A model generated the notes under the pieces. That model searched no databases. It was not told the origin of the DNA and worked only from the letters and a program-made list of their open reading frames with translations. From NCBI GenBank assembly GCA_022841745.1, contig JALHQW010000007.1, positions 1-64,000 of the forward strand: a stretch of 64,000 bases of DNA, in the 5' to 3' direction. The DNA comes from Saprospiraceae bacterium. Its GTDB lineage: Bacteria > Bacteroidota > Bacteroidia > Chitinophagales > Saprospiraceae. Positions 26,453-35,708 of this stretch are shown here, one piece after another. The position numbers were made by a program, and so were the translations under genes. Each line of letters starts with the position of its first letter. The stretch's first letter is position 1.

Positions 26453-28081
26453 ATGACAAAACAAAACAACCTATTGAAAATGGCTTTGCTGATGGCTCTT
26501 GGCCTTCAACTCGCAGCCTGCGGCGGCAGCGAGCCAAACGCAATGACGGAACCTGAACCTGTGTCACCTACCGCCACGGCCACCTACACGGAACCGCACC
26601 GCCCGCAGTTCCACCATTCCCCGCCCATCGGCTGGACGAACGACCCCAATGGTATGGTCTATTTCGATGGCGAGTACCACCTGTTCTACCAGCACTACCC
26701 CGACTCCACGGTCTGGGGGCCGATGCACTGGGGCCATGCCGTGAGCAAAGACCTTGTACATTGGGAGAACCTGCCCATTGCACTATTCCCCGATTCGTTG
26801 GGATATATCTTCAGCGGCTCGGCAGTGGTGGACACCAAGAACAGCACGGGCTTCGGTAAAAATGGCCAGCCGCCGCTCGTGGCCATGTTCACCCTCCACG
26901 ACATGAAGCGGGAGAAGGACGGCACCAACAGCCACGAGTCGCAGGGCATCGCTTACAGCAACGACCGAGGCCGCACTTGGACGATGTACGAGGGCAACCC
27001 CGTGATGCCCAACCCGGGTGGTGTGAAGGACATCCGTGACCCCAAGCTCATCTGGCACGAGGCCACCAAGCAGTGGGTGGTGACGTTGGCCGTGGGCGAC
27101 CATATCGAGTTCTGGGCGGCACCTGACCTGAAAAAATGGACGAAACTCAGCGAATTCGGCAAGACCTACGGCGGCCACGGTGGCGTCTGGGAGTGCCCCG
27201 ACCTCTTTCCGATGACCGTCGCTGGCACGAGCGAAACCAAGTGGGTGCTCATCGTCAACATCAACCCCGGCGGGCCAAACGGTGGCTCGGTCGGCCAGTA
27301 TTTCGTTGGCGATTTCGATGGAAAGACCTACACGCTCGACCCTAGTTTTGCCAAGCAAGTACCCCTCGGCACGGGTGCCTGGATGGACTGGGGCAAGGAC
27401 AACTACGCTGCCGTCACCTGGAGCGACGCCCCAGATGGCCGCCGCCTGCTCATTGGTTGGATGAGCAATTGGGAATACGCCAATAAGGTGCCGACTGGCA
27501 TTTGGCGCAATGCAATGACCCTCGTTCGCTCCATGTCTTTGGCCAAAAATGCCAAGGGCTACTACCTCGTCGCCGAGCCGGTGCAGGAGCAGCAAGCCCT
27601 GCGAACCATGTTTGTTGGCCTTGAAAAAATGGAGCTTACTGCGCCCGTGGACTTGACGGCCAAGCTGGGTGCGCCCACGACCTTGTCAGAAATGGAACTG
27701 GAGTTCGAGCTTCCAAAGGATGCTGCTGGCTCGGTGGGTGTGGAGCTTTCCAATGCCAAGGGCGAGACCTACCGCATTGGCTACGATGCCAAGGCCAAGC
27801 AGTTTTTCAGCGACAGGACAAAGTCGGGGGATAGTTCTTTTTCCGAAAAATTTGCACCAAAGGCAAGCACGGCCCCCCGTTTTGCGGATGGCAACACCGT
27901 GAAAATGCACCTCTTCTTCGACGTAGCCAGCGCCGAGCTTTTCGCTGATGGCGGCTCGACGGTTATGACGGAGATTTTCTTCCCAACGGAGGATTTTACG
28001 CAGGCCAAGCTGTTTGCCGAAGGCGGCAAAGCGACGCTGACGGGCGGGAAGGTGCATCAGCTGAAAGGGATTTGGGAGTAA
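26453..28081 (+). CDS. GH32 levanase/inulinase/invertase lipoprotein
   Basis: 542 residues. The lipoprotein signal ends in LQLAACGG, so it is anchored to a membrane, probably surface-exposed. The five-bladed GH32 propeller has the three catalytic acids: nucleophile D64 in WTNDPNG, the transition-state stabiliser D196 in IRDPK, and the acid/base E247 in WECPDLF. A C-terminal beta-sandwich follows (from about 400). It hydrolyses beta-fructosidic bonds in sucrose, inulin or levan; linkage choice cannot be read. I chose ATG 26453 because it starts the lipoprotein signal directly. Gene order with kinase, porter and SusCD supports fructan use. Confidence 0.92.
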   Translation: MTKQNNLLKMALLMALGLQLAACGGSEPNAMTEPEPVSPTATATYTEPHRPQFHHSPPIGWTNDPNGMVYFDGEYHLFYQHYPDSTVWGPMHWGHAVSKDLVHWENLPIALFPDSLGYIFSGSAVVDTKNSTGFGKNGQPPLVAMFTLHDMKREKDGTNSHESQGIAYSNDRGRTWTMYEGNPVMPNPGGVKDIRDPKLIWHEATKQWVVTLAVGDHIEFWAAPDLKKWTKLSEFGKTYGGHGGVWECPDLFPMTVAGTSETKWVLIVNINPGGPNGGSVGQYFVGDFDGKTYTLDPSFAKQVPLGTGAWMDWGKDNYAAVTWSDAPDGRRLLIGWMSNWEYANKVPTGIWRNAMTLVRSMSLAKNAKGYYLVAEPVQEQQALRTMFVGLEKMELTAPVDLTAKLGAPTTLSEMELEFELPKDAAGSVGVELSNAKGETYRIGYDAKAKQFFSDRTKSGDSSFSEKFAPKASTAPRFADGNTVKMHLFFDVASAELFADGGSTVMTEIFFPTEDFTQAKLFAEGGKATLTGGKVHQLKGIWE

Positions 28082-28134
28082 AAAATTTGAAGGTGATTGT
28101 TGCCTTTGAAATGGATGAACGAAATGAGCCAACA

Positions 28135-28217
28135 GCAGTCACATGAGAGGAGGGGTTATCAAACCCCGGAGTTCGGAACTGAGGGGTTTGATAACCCCTC
28201 CTCTCGAAAGTGACTGC
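28135..28217 (+). promoter_or_regulatory. Long perfect hairpin after the GH32 gene
   Basis: A 23-bp arm at 28145-28167 pairs without mismatch with 28183-28205. The loop contains a further small stem (AGTTC/GAACT), and outside it GCAGTCAC (28135-28142) pairs with GTGACTGC (28210-28217). There is no T run. It lies 55 bp after the GH32 stop, 340 bp before susC, and could attenuate or stabilise the mRNA. Confidence 0.8.
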
Positions 28218-28257
28218 GGTTAAATTCAAATGTGTTCATTTATTGAGCAACACTTGA

Positions 28258-28376
28258 TTTTTTTAAACACATAGACACGTAGAAATTATAGCAGCAATCA
28301 TTTTTTTAAAAAAAATGATTGCTGCAAAACTATGATCCCTATGTGTCTATGTGTTTAAAAAAATAAAAAATCCAGC
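28258..28376 (+). repeat. Palindromic repeat with an 18-bp no-loop core
   Basis: Outer arms TTTAAACACATAGACAC and CTATGTGTCTATGTGTTT are inverted copies. The centre is GCAGCAATCATTTTTTT joined to AAAAAAATGATTGCTGC with almost no loop, which favours cruciform formation. It is related to the repeat at 26325-26436. Confidence 0.8.
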
Positions 28377-28454
28377 ATATAAAAGCGTTTCGGCGTGTTT
28401 AAATACCCCAATCATTAATTAAATATCCCGTTTATTTTCGAAATAACCAAGTGT

Positions 28455-28471
28455 GATATACGAAGTATATC
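28455..28471 (+). promoter_or_regulatory. 17-bp palindrome upstream of susC
   Basis: GATATAC-GAA-GTATATC is a perfect palindrome 90 bp before the SusC start codon and a candidate operator. No defined -7 box was found near it. Confidence 0.45.
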
Positions 28472-28560
28472 CTGGCATTGCCATATCCAAAAACAACCCC
28501 CAAAAACCCACGACACTTAATCGCAAACCATTTTTTTGTTTAACCTAAATCTGTTTCATC

Positions 28561-31500
28561 ATGAAATTGAAATTACTCTCGCTTTTCGTGCTGTTCCTGT
28601 CGGCGCAGTTGGCCATCGCCCAACGCACCATCTCAGGCACAGTGACGGACGCAGACACTGGTGAGCCGCTCATCGGGGCGAACATCCTCGGTATGGGCAC
28701 CTCCTCCGGTACGGTCTCCGACGTGGACGGTTCGTTCTCGTTCCAAGTGGGTAACGACGTCACCTCGCTCGAAATCTCGTTCACGGGCTACTCCTCGCAG
28801 ACCGTGAGTATCGTCGGCGTCAGCAAGGTTGACGTGAAGCTGTCCGCAGGAGCTATCCTCGATGCCGTTGTGGTGACGGGCTACTCCGTAGAGCGCAAGA
28901 AGGATCTCCTCGGTGCCGTGGCCGTCATGGACTTGGAGGACGTGAGTTCCAACGCTAACTCCAACATCCTCGAATCCATGCAGGGACGGGTGGCTGGCGT
29001 GAACGTTGACCTGAGCGGTGACCCCGGCCAAGGCGCCCGCATCCGGATACGGGGCACGAGCACGCTTGGCAAACTGAGCGACCCGCTCTACATCGTGGAC
29101 GGCGTGCCCATCCAGACTTACATCACCAACGAGAACGGCTCGGACGTGCCGCAGACTTGGGGCATGACCTGGCTCAACCCCGACGACATCGCCTCCGTGC
29201 AGGTGTTGAAGGATGCTTCTTCGGCCTCCATCTATGGTGCCAGGGCGAGCAACGGCGTCGTCATCATCACCACCAAGCAGCCGCAAAAAGGCAAGAGCCG
29301 GGTGGAACTGAACGTGCGCACCAGCGTGGATTCCTGGCGTGACTTCGACGACCTGACCAACAGCCGGGAGCGGGCCATCGTGGAGTGGCAGGGCGCCGTG
29401 AACGACGGGGCAGACCCCAACGCAACGGGCGTCTATACCTACGAATGGCACCTCGACCCAAGCCTCGGCGCTGGCATTCAAGGCACGGGTGTCCCAGTTT
29501 TGGATAAAGTTATTTACCCTGAATGGCTTGACGAGGACGACCAACTGCGACCCTCCGGCCACCCAAGCAGCGTCTATGGCGGCAATATTGAGGAGGGCAC
29601 CAACTTTTGGGACGAGATTTCGCAAAAGGGCGGCACCCAGAACTACAACCTGTCCTTCTCCAATGGCGGAGAGCGGGGCGGCGTGCATTTCGGCGCCAAC
29701 TATTTTGACCAAACGGGCGTCGTGATTGGCACGGGCTACACCCGTATGGGCCTCCGCATCAACTCCAACTACAACTTCCTGCAAGGTCGTGTGACCGTTG
29801 GTCAGAACTTGAACGTGAACCGGGGCAACCGTCTTTGGATGGACAATGGCTTCGGTGGCGTGCCCGCCGGTGGCCCGTACCGCTACAAGTCCATCCTGCC
29901 CGTGCGCACAGAGGACGGCAGGTTTTCCGGCCCTCCCGGCGGCGGCTTCTCCGACCGTGACAACCCCGTAGCCCTTACCCACGACAACCGGGACGACCGC
30001 ATCAAGAACGTGAAGGTTTTCGGCAACGTGTATGCGGACGTGAAGCTGCTGAAGGGCCTTAGTTTCCGCACCAATTTCGGCGTGGACTACGACGGACTGA
30101 ACTCCAAGGACATTTTCCGCACCTACTCCCGTGGATTCTTGGCCAACAACACGGCGGAGCTGACCATCCGCCAATCGCACCTGACGAACTGGGTGTTCAA
30201 CAACACCCTGACCTATACCAAGTCGGCTGGCCAGCATGAATTTACCGCCTTGGCTGGCACCGAGGCCGTCCGCAACTATATCAACATCTTCTCCAGCACG
30301 GGCAAAGACTTCGCCTTGGAGACCGCCGAGTACATGCAGTTGAGCGCAGCATCTGGCGAGCGCACCGCTTCCGGCAACAGTACGGGCTTCGCTTTGTTTT
30401 CTTATTTCGGTAAAATCAACTACGGCTTCGGCGGCAAGTACCTCGCATCGGCTACCCTCCGCCGGGATGGTTCCAGCCGTTTCGGAACGAAGAACCAGTA
30501 CGCCGTGTTCCCCGCCTTCTCTGTGGGCTGGCGCTTGAGCGAAGAGGCTTTCCTGAAAAACAGCGACGTGTTTTCCAACCTGAAACTGCGTGCCGCTTGG
30601 GGCCAAACTGGCAACCAGGACATCCTCAACGACGCTCGCTACGGCCTCTACCGGGCAGTATATGCGCCTTCTTCCAACATCCTGCCTTGGGATGGCGGCT
30701 GTGCCCAAACACCTTGCCCCGACGCTGCCACGTCTTATGATATTGGCAACAACGACTCCGGCATCCTGCCTTCGGGCTTCCTTGCTACGCAAACCGGCAA
30801 CGACGAACTCAAGTGGGAAACCACGACGGAGCGCAACCTCGGCCTCGACTTTGGCCTCTGGGAAAGCGCATTTGAGGGCACTTTGGAGTTTTACAAACGG
30901 GAGACCGAGGACATCCTTATCCAGCCCATTCAAATCGCCGCTGTGGGCGACGGTGCCCGCCAGTGGGTGAACGGTGCGGACATGGAAACTAAGGGTTGGG
31001 AGGCTTCTGTGCAGTACAACAGCCCCATCAAGATGGGTGGCGGCCTGACCTACTCCATTGGCGCTGTGTTGACGCACTACGAGTCCATCATCACGGGGCT
31101 GCCCGAAGACCTTTGGTCGAGCTACCCCGGCAACGCCGAGCAGAACATCATCGGCCAAGCGCCAAATGCACTTTTTGGATACCGCACGGACGGCATTTTC
31201 CAGAACCAAGCCGAGGTGGACGCCCATGCCGACCAAACGGGCAAGCGTATTGGCGCACTGCGTTATAAGGATCTGAACAAGGACGGCGTCATCAGCGCCC
31301 TCGACCAAGAGTACGGCGGCGCCAATGGCGTTCCAAAACTGGAGTTTGGCCTCAACTTCCAAGTGAACATCAAGGCTTTCGATTTCAGCCTCTACACTTG
31401 GGGCGCACTGGGCCGCAAGGTCACGCCCGATGTTTTCCGCATGGAACTTGGCTCGTTGGACAACGGTGAGAACGGTGGTGCTGCGCAATTGGACGCTTGG

Positions 31501-31821
31501 TCCCCCACCAACACGGGCAGCCATATCCCAGCTGTGAGCAACACGAACCGCCCCTTCGGGTTCTCCTTGGACTACAACGTGCGCAACGGCAACTTTTTCG
31601 CCTTCCGCCAGGCAACGATTGGCTTCACCTTGCCAAAGTCCATCAATTTGAAGGGCATCTCCGACCTGCGCCTCTACGTGACGGGCGAGAACCTCGGCTG
31701 GATTGTTGACCGCAAGGGCGCTGACCAATACGTGCAAACGGGCTGGTCGGTGGAGAACCGGGTGGTGGGCATTTACCCGAAGGCCATGCGCCTGTCCATT
31801 GGGGCAAATGTTGGGTTTTAA
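28561..31821 (+). CDS. susC: SusC-like TonB-dependent transporter
   Basis: 1086 residues with signal peptide (LFLSAQLAIAQ), an N-terminal carboxypeptidase-like domain (ISGTVTDADTGEPLIGANI), the TonB-box region (AVVVTGY), a plug domain (IRIRGTSTLG, PLYIVDGVPI) and a long beta-barrel to the end. It forms the outer-membrane channel of a SusCD glycan uptake complex. The SusD partner follows 74 bp later. As part of the fructan locus it probably imports fructo-oligosaccharides made by the GH32 enzyme. Codon use is GC-rich and regular, typical of a highly expressed gene. Confidence 0.93.
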   Translation: MKLKLLSLFVLFLSAQLAIAQRTISGTVTDADTGEPLIGANILGMGTSSGTVSDVDGSFSFQVGNDVTSLEISFTGYSSQTVSIVGVSKVDVKLSAGAILDAVVVTGYSVERKKDLLGAVAVMDLEDVSSNANSNILESMQGRVAGVNVDLSGDPGQGARIRIRGTSTLGKLSDPLYIVDGVPIQTYITNENGSDVPQTWGMTWLNPDDIASVQVLKDASSASIYGARASNGVVIITTKQPQKGKSRVELNVRTSVDSWRDFDDLTNSRERAIVEWQGAVNDGADPNATGVYTYEWHLDPSLGAGIQGTGVPVLDKVIYPEWLDEDDQLRPSGHPSSVYGGNIEEGTNFWDEISQKGGTQNYNLSFSNGGERGGVHFGANYFDQTGVVIGTGYTRMGLRINSNYNFLQGRVTVGQNLNVNRGNRLWMDNGFGGVPAGGPYRYKSILPVRTEDGRFSGPPGGGFSDRDNPVALTHDNRDDRIKNVKVFGNVYADVKLLKGLSFRTNFGVDYDGLNSKDIFRTYSRGFLANNTAELTIRQSHLTNWVFNNTLTYTKSAGQHEFTALAGTEAVRNYINIFSSTGKDFALETAEYMQLSAASGERTASGNSTGFALFSYFGKINYGFGGKYLASATLRRDGSSRFGTKNQYAVFPAFSVGWRLSEEAFLKNSDVFSNLKLRAAWGQTGNQDILNDARYGLYRAVYAPSSNILPWDGGCAQTPCPDAATSYDIGNNDSGILPSGFLATQTGNDELKWETTTERNLGLDFGLWESAFEGTLEFYKRETEDILIQPIQIAAVGDGARQWVNGADMETKGWEASVQYNSPIKMGGGLTYSIGAVLTHYESIITGLPEDLWSSYPGNAEQNIIGQAPNALFGYRTDGIFQNQAEVDAHADQTGKRIGALRYKDLNKDGVISALDQEYGGANGVPKLEFGLNFQVNIKAFDFSLYTWGALGRKVTPDVFRMELGSLDNGENGGAAQLDAWSPTNTGSHIPAVSNTNRPFGFSLDYNVRNGNFFAFRQATIGFTLPKSINLKGISDLRLYVTGENLGWIVDRKGADQYVQTGWSVENRVVGIYPKAMRLSIGANVGF

Positions 31822-31833
31822 TTAAACAAGCAC

Positions 31834-31882
31834 ACCTCACCCCCGGCCCCTCTCCTCGCAGGAGAGGGGTCGGGGGTGAGGT
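31834..31882 (+). promoter_or_regulatory. 22-bp hairpin between susC and susD
   Basis: The arm at 31834-31855 pairs with 31861-31882 with one G-T mismatch around a 5-nt loop (TCGCA). It ends 13 nt before the susD ATG. It could lower or separate SusD expression from SusC, or act as an RNA processing site. This CCTCACCCCC palindrome type recurs in Bacteroidota genomes as I recall. Confidence 0.75.
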
Positions 31883-31895
31883 AAAAACAATAAAA

Positions 31896-33644
31896 ATGAA
31901 AGGAATTTTCAATTTCAAAATAATGATGACGGTGGTCTTGGCCATTGTTGTCACCACCAGCTGCAAGAAGGACTTCCTGGACGTGAAGCCCACGGGCGTC
32001 GTCGCTGAAGCAGACCTCAGCACGGTGGAAAATGCCGAGAAAATGGTCATAGCAGCTTATGCCTCCCTCGGCAATGACGGGCTTTTGGCCCACCAGTACG
32101 AGGATATGTGGGCCTACGGTAGCGTCCGCTCCGATGATGCCTACAAGGGCGGTGGCGGTATCGGCGACCAGTTTGATACGCACATGGTGGAGGTGTTTAC
32201 GCTGAACACACCTGCCAACGGCAATGCCAACCTGATGTGGACCTACCTCTACGCAGGTATTTCGAGGGCAAACGACGCCATTCGTCGCATTCAGTTGCTC
32301 GACGATGCCGATTACCAGGCAAAGGCGGGGGTGAGCAAGGCACAACGCATTGCAGAAATGCGTTTCGTTCGTGGTCACTTCGAGTTTATCCTGAAAATAC
32401 TCTACAAGTTCCCGGTCTATATTGACGAGACCATTGCGAAGCCGGACATCATCAATGTCGGCAACCGGGAGAAGACCGACCAGGAGGGCTGGGCCTATAT
32501 TGCCGAGGAGTTCCGTGCCGGCGTGGCTACACTGCCCGACTCACAGGCCGAAGAAGGCCGCCCGACAAAGAACGCCGCCCGTGCCTACCTCGCCAAGGTG
32601 CTGCTTCACAAGGCTTATGTGCAGGACGATGCCCATCAAGTGGTGAGCATCACGCAGTCGGAGTTGACGGAGGTCGTTGACTTGATAACGACCATTGAAG
32701 GCACAGGCGAGTACGGCCTCCACGACGATGTGGCGAAGAACTTCCTGTGGGAATTCGAGAGCGGCACGGAGTCCGTTTGGGCCATCATGCGTTCCATTGA
32801 CGATGGTTCCAATGAAGGCCGGGGCAACTTCTCCACAGGCTTGACTTCGTCGCTCGGCCCAGGCTACGGCTGCTGCTCCTTCAACCATGGTTCGCAGAAC
32901 TTGGCCAATGCCTTTAAGACGGACGCCAATGGCCTGCCTCTTTTTGATAGCTTCGACGAAGGCCCACAAATAGAAACTGTAGCCGACGTGCAGGCCAACA
33001 ATATTGACCCTCGCATCGGTCATACGCTGGGCATCATAGGCATGCCGTTCAAGTACGACCCGAACCGCATCTACGACGAAACCTACTCAAGGGTGCCGGG
33101 CGTATATGGTTTCAAACTCGGCATGAAAGACCAGGAACTGCCCACTTCACCAGCCTTCCGGCAATACCAAGCTTTCTTTAGCATCAGCCGCAACACCGAC
33201 CAAATCCGCTACGGCGACCTGCTGCTGATGAAGGCCGAGGCGCTCATCGAACTGAACCGGGTGGGTGAGGCATTGCCCATCATTAATGCCATCCGGGAGC
33301 GGGCTGCAGCCAGCACAAGCCGCCTTGTGTTTGCCGATGGCAGCCCTACGGGCAAATGGAACATAGGCACTTATGCCAGCCTCGGCAGCCAAGATGAGGC
33401 TCGTGAGAAGCTGCGCTGGGAGCGCCGTATGGAGCTGGCTTTTGAGTCGAAGCGGTTCTTTGACCTCGTGCGCTGGGGCATTGCTGAGGAGACGCTGAAC
33501 AAGTATTTTGAGTCGGAAAAAACCAGGCGTGACTACTTGATTGATGCCAAGTTCACGGCGGGTCGGGACGAGTATTTGGCAATACCACAACAGCAGATTA
33601 CGATTAGCCGGGGGCTGTACCAACAGAATCCTGGCTATAATTGA
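31896..33644 (+). CDS. susD: SusD-like glycan-binding lipoprotein
   Basis: 582 residues with a lipoprotein signal (VVTTSCKKDFLDVKPTG), the CxKDFLDxxP start that is the hallmark of the family, TPR-like helices, and the conserved C-terminal LRWERRMELAFESKRFFDLVRWG. SusD proteins are lids on the SusC barrel that bind glycan on the cell surface. It belongs with the upstream SusC. It ends in a loop of typical length, and no lesion is visible. Confidence 0.93.
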   Translation: MKGIFNFKIMMTVVLAIVVTTSCKKDFLDVKPTGVVAEADLSTVENAEKMVIAAYASLGNDGLLAHQYEDMWAYGSVRSDDAYKGGGGIGDQFDTHMVEVFTLNTPANGNANLMWTYLYAGISRANDAIRRIQLLDDADYQAKAGVSKAQRIAEMRFVRGHFEFILKILYKFPVYIDETIAKPDIINVGNREKTDQEGWAYIAEEFRAGVATLPDSQAEEGRPTKNAARAYLAKVLLHKAYVQDDAHQVVSITQSELTEVVDLITTIEGTGEYGLHDDVAKNFLWEFESGTESVWAIMRSIDDGSNEGRGNFSTGLTSSLGPGYGCCSFNHGSQNLANAFKTDANGLPLFDSFDEGPQIETVADVQANNIDPRIGHTLGIIGMPFKYDPNRIYDETYSRVPGVYGFKLGMKDQELPTSPAFRQYQAFFSISRNTDQIRYGDLLLMKAEALIELNRVGEALPIINAIRERAAASTSRLVFADGSPTGKWNIGTYASLGSQDEAREKLRWERRMELAFESKRFFDLVRWGIAEETLNKYFESEKTRRDYLIDAKFTAGRDEYLAIPQQQITISRGLYQQNPGYN

Positions 33645-33653
33645 TAATGATGA

Positions 33654-33758
33654 TTTTTGACGCAGAAGGACGCTGATTTTTTATGATTTATTAGGAAGCG
33701 AGGCACGAAAAACATAAAGAATCATATAAAATCAGCGTCTTTCAGCGTCGAAAAAAAA
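33654..33758 (+). repeat. Inverted GACGCAG/CAGCGTC repeat
   Basis: The left arm (TTTTTGACGCAGAAGGACGC and TTTATGATTTA) and right arm (ATAAAATCAGCGTCTTTCAG and CGTCGAAAAA) are inverted. Related copies lie at 52637-52767 and 52826-52890. It fills the gap between susD and the FG-GAP gene. Confidence 0.7.
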
Positions 33759-33808
33759 GTGGCATCAGCCACTCATCCTACTCATAAAAGCCAAATAAAC
33801 CAGCGTCC

Positions 33809-35629
33809 ATGAAAAATACTATACTCTCACTGTTCGCACTAATATCACTACAAATCGCTCATGCTCAAACCTTTTCTCGCATCGAAGCCGAGGCAAACCT
33901 CGCCCATATCGCCAATACCAATGGTGTGGCCGTGGCCGATTATGACCAAGACGGCGACCTCGATATATTCTTTACAGGGTATAAAAATTTTAATTTAAAT
34001 TACCCTGATACATGGAGTCATTTAATGAAAAATAATGGGGATGGCACCTTCTCCAACGTGACCATTGAGGCTGGCTTTGACATACAATATATCAACGAGG
34101 GCCTGTACGCCCAACGGGGCGAGAAAATGGGCGCTGCATGGGGTGATTACGACAACGATGGATATCCCGACCTCTTCCTCGCCAACAGCCGCCTGGACCA
34201 GCTTTACCACAACAATGGTGACGGTACTTTCACCGATGTGACCGCACAGGCAGGTGTGGAGGGCTGCAATGTCTGCTATTCCTCCTCCGGCCTCTGGTGG
34301 GACCACGACCGAGACGGCGACCTTGATTTATATGTCTCCGTATTGAACAATGAAAATATCATGTACCAAAACAATGGTGATGGCACATTTACCAATATAA
34401 CGGAATTAACAGGGTTAAAAGGTGCGGACAATGCCATTACTTGGGCGGCAGTAGCCATAGATGCGGGCAGGGATAATATCCTTGATTTATATTGCATGAA
34501 CGATACGCAAGCCAATGAGTTTTTTGAAAACAGGAGTGGACAGAAATACAACGAATCCGCCCTCGCATATCGCATTGCAGATGAGGGTGCAAGCATGGGC
34601 ACGGCCATCGGGGATTGCAACAACGACGGGCGTTTTGATATTTATATCACCAATATTTACAACCATTTACCCAACCCATTATTTATTGACAAAGGCAACC
34701 GGCGATATGAGAATAAAGCCAAGGCATATGGCGTGGAAAATACCGGATGGGGCTGGGGCACTACCTTCCTCGATTATGACCACGATGGTGACGAGGATTT
34801 GGCAGCAGTTAATGGCCCGATTGACGAATTATATGGAGCGGTGCAGCCCGATATTGACAATGTTTTATTTAAAAATATGCTACTCGAAGAAGATATGCAC
34901 TTCAATGATGTCTCGGCAGAAACGGGCTTCCTTGGCAAGGCCAAAAGCAAGGGCTTGGAGGCTTTCGACTATGACCAAGACGGCGACCTTGACCTCGTTG
35001 TGGCCAATATGGAGGAAGGCTGCTATTTCTTTGAAAACGATGCCGTTGAAAATAATGCGGGGGGGTGGCTACAAGTGAAGTTACAAGGCACCACCTCCAA
35101 CCGTGACGCCTTTGGCACGACCGTCAAAATCCGAATGGGTGACCGATGGCTGCACCGCTACCACCACGGGGCGGCCATTTTTGGCGGCAGCATCAAGCCC
35201 GTGCATTTTGGCGTTGGAGCGGCGACCGTGATTGACGAAATCCGCTTCACCTGGCTCACGGGCATCACCGAGGCCATTTACGATGTGCCTGTAAATCAAA
35301 CAATTAGCTTCACAGAAGGCAGTGGCACGATGGTGGAGGAAACGCTGGATAGCATCCCCACGGGCGGTGCCATCGTGGAGCAGCATTTGGCGAAGCCGAA
35401 CCCATTTATGGAAGAAACGACGCTGCATTTTGAACTGGCAAGAGCAGGGACGCTGGAGCTGCGGGTGTTCTCTTCCATCGGGAAATTGGTCTATGAGGGC
35501 AACGCAGAACTGGTCGAACCGGGCGAGTTGGAACTGCCTTTTGGGGCGGGTTTTGCGGCGGGAGTGTATTTTTATGAGGCGAGCATGGGGGGGAAGGTGA
35601 TGACAGGGCGGGTGGTGAAGGGGCGGTAA
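33809..35629 (+). CDS. FG-GAP/ASPIC T9SS-exported protein
   Basis: 606 residues with signal peptide (SLQIAHAQ), then FG-GAP/VCBS propeller repeats with Ca-loop motifs (DYDQDGDLDIFF, DYDNDGYPDLFLA, DHDRDGDLDLYVS). An ASPIC/UnbV segment follows around residues 420-500 (NRDAFGTTVKIR, IKPVHFGVGAA), and a type A sorting domain closes the protein (AKPNPFMEETTLHFEL, AGVYFYEA). It should be exported by the type IX system. Its place right after susD suggests a surface role in glycan capture, though these propellers also occur in unrelated contexts. Confidence 0.88.
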   Translation: MKNTILSLFALISLQIAHAQTFSRIEAEANLAHIANTNGVAVADYDQDGDLDIFFTGYKNFNLNYPDTWSHLMKNNGDGTFSNVTIEAGFDIQYINEGLYAQRGEKMGAAWGDYDNDGYPDLFLANSRLDQLYHNNGDGTFTDVTAQAGVEGCNVCYSSSGLWWDHDRDGDLDLYVSVLNNENIMYQNNGDGTFTNITELTGLKGADNAITWAAVAIDAGRDNILDLYCMNDTQANEFFENRSGQKYNESALAYRIADEGASMGTAIGDCNNDGRFDIYITNIYNHLPNPLFIDKGNRRYENKAKAYGVENTGWGWGTTFLDYDHDGDEDLAAVNGPIDELYGAVQPDIDNVLFKNMLLEEDMHFNDVSAETGFLGKAKSKGLEAFDYDQDGDLDLVVANMEEGCYFFENDAVENNAGGWLQVKLQGTTSNRDAFGTTVKIRMGDRWLHRYHHGAAIFGGSIKPVHFGVGAATVIDEIRFTWLTGITEAIYDVPVNQTISFTEGSGTMVEETLDSIPTGGAIVEQHLAKPNPFMEETTLHFELARAGTLELRVFSSIGKLVYEGNAELVEPGELELPFGAGFAAGVYFYEASMGGKVMTGRVVKGR

Positions 35630-35661
35630 AGACAGCGATACAGCGATACAATTGCATTGAA

Positions 35662-35703
35662 AGCTGGCATTGAGGTGACTCCTTTGTCACCTCAACGCCA
35701 GCT
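35662..35703 (+). terminator. Hairpin between convergent genes
   Basis: An 18-bp stem with one mismatch (AGCTGGCATTGAGGTGAC with GTCACCTCAACGCCAGCT), loop TCCTTT, lies between the convergent FG-GAP and CHAT genes. It is probably a bidirectional terminator. Confidence 0.7.
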
Positions 35704-35708
35704 CTTGC

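Noticed and set aside
28633-31737. A 1034-codon open frame on the minus strand opposite susC
   Set aside because: It is the mirror of a GC-rich, highly biased gene; the translation is Val/Ala/His-rich without domains, while the plus strand is a full SusC.
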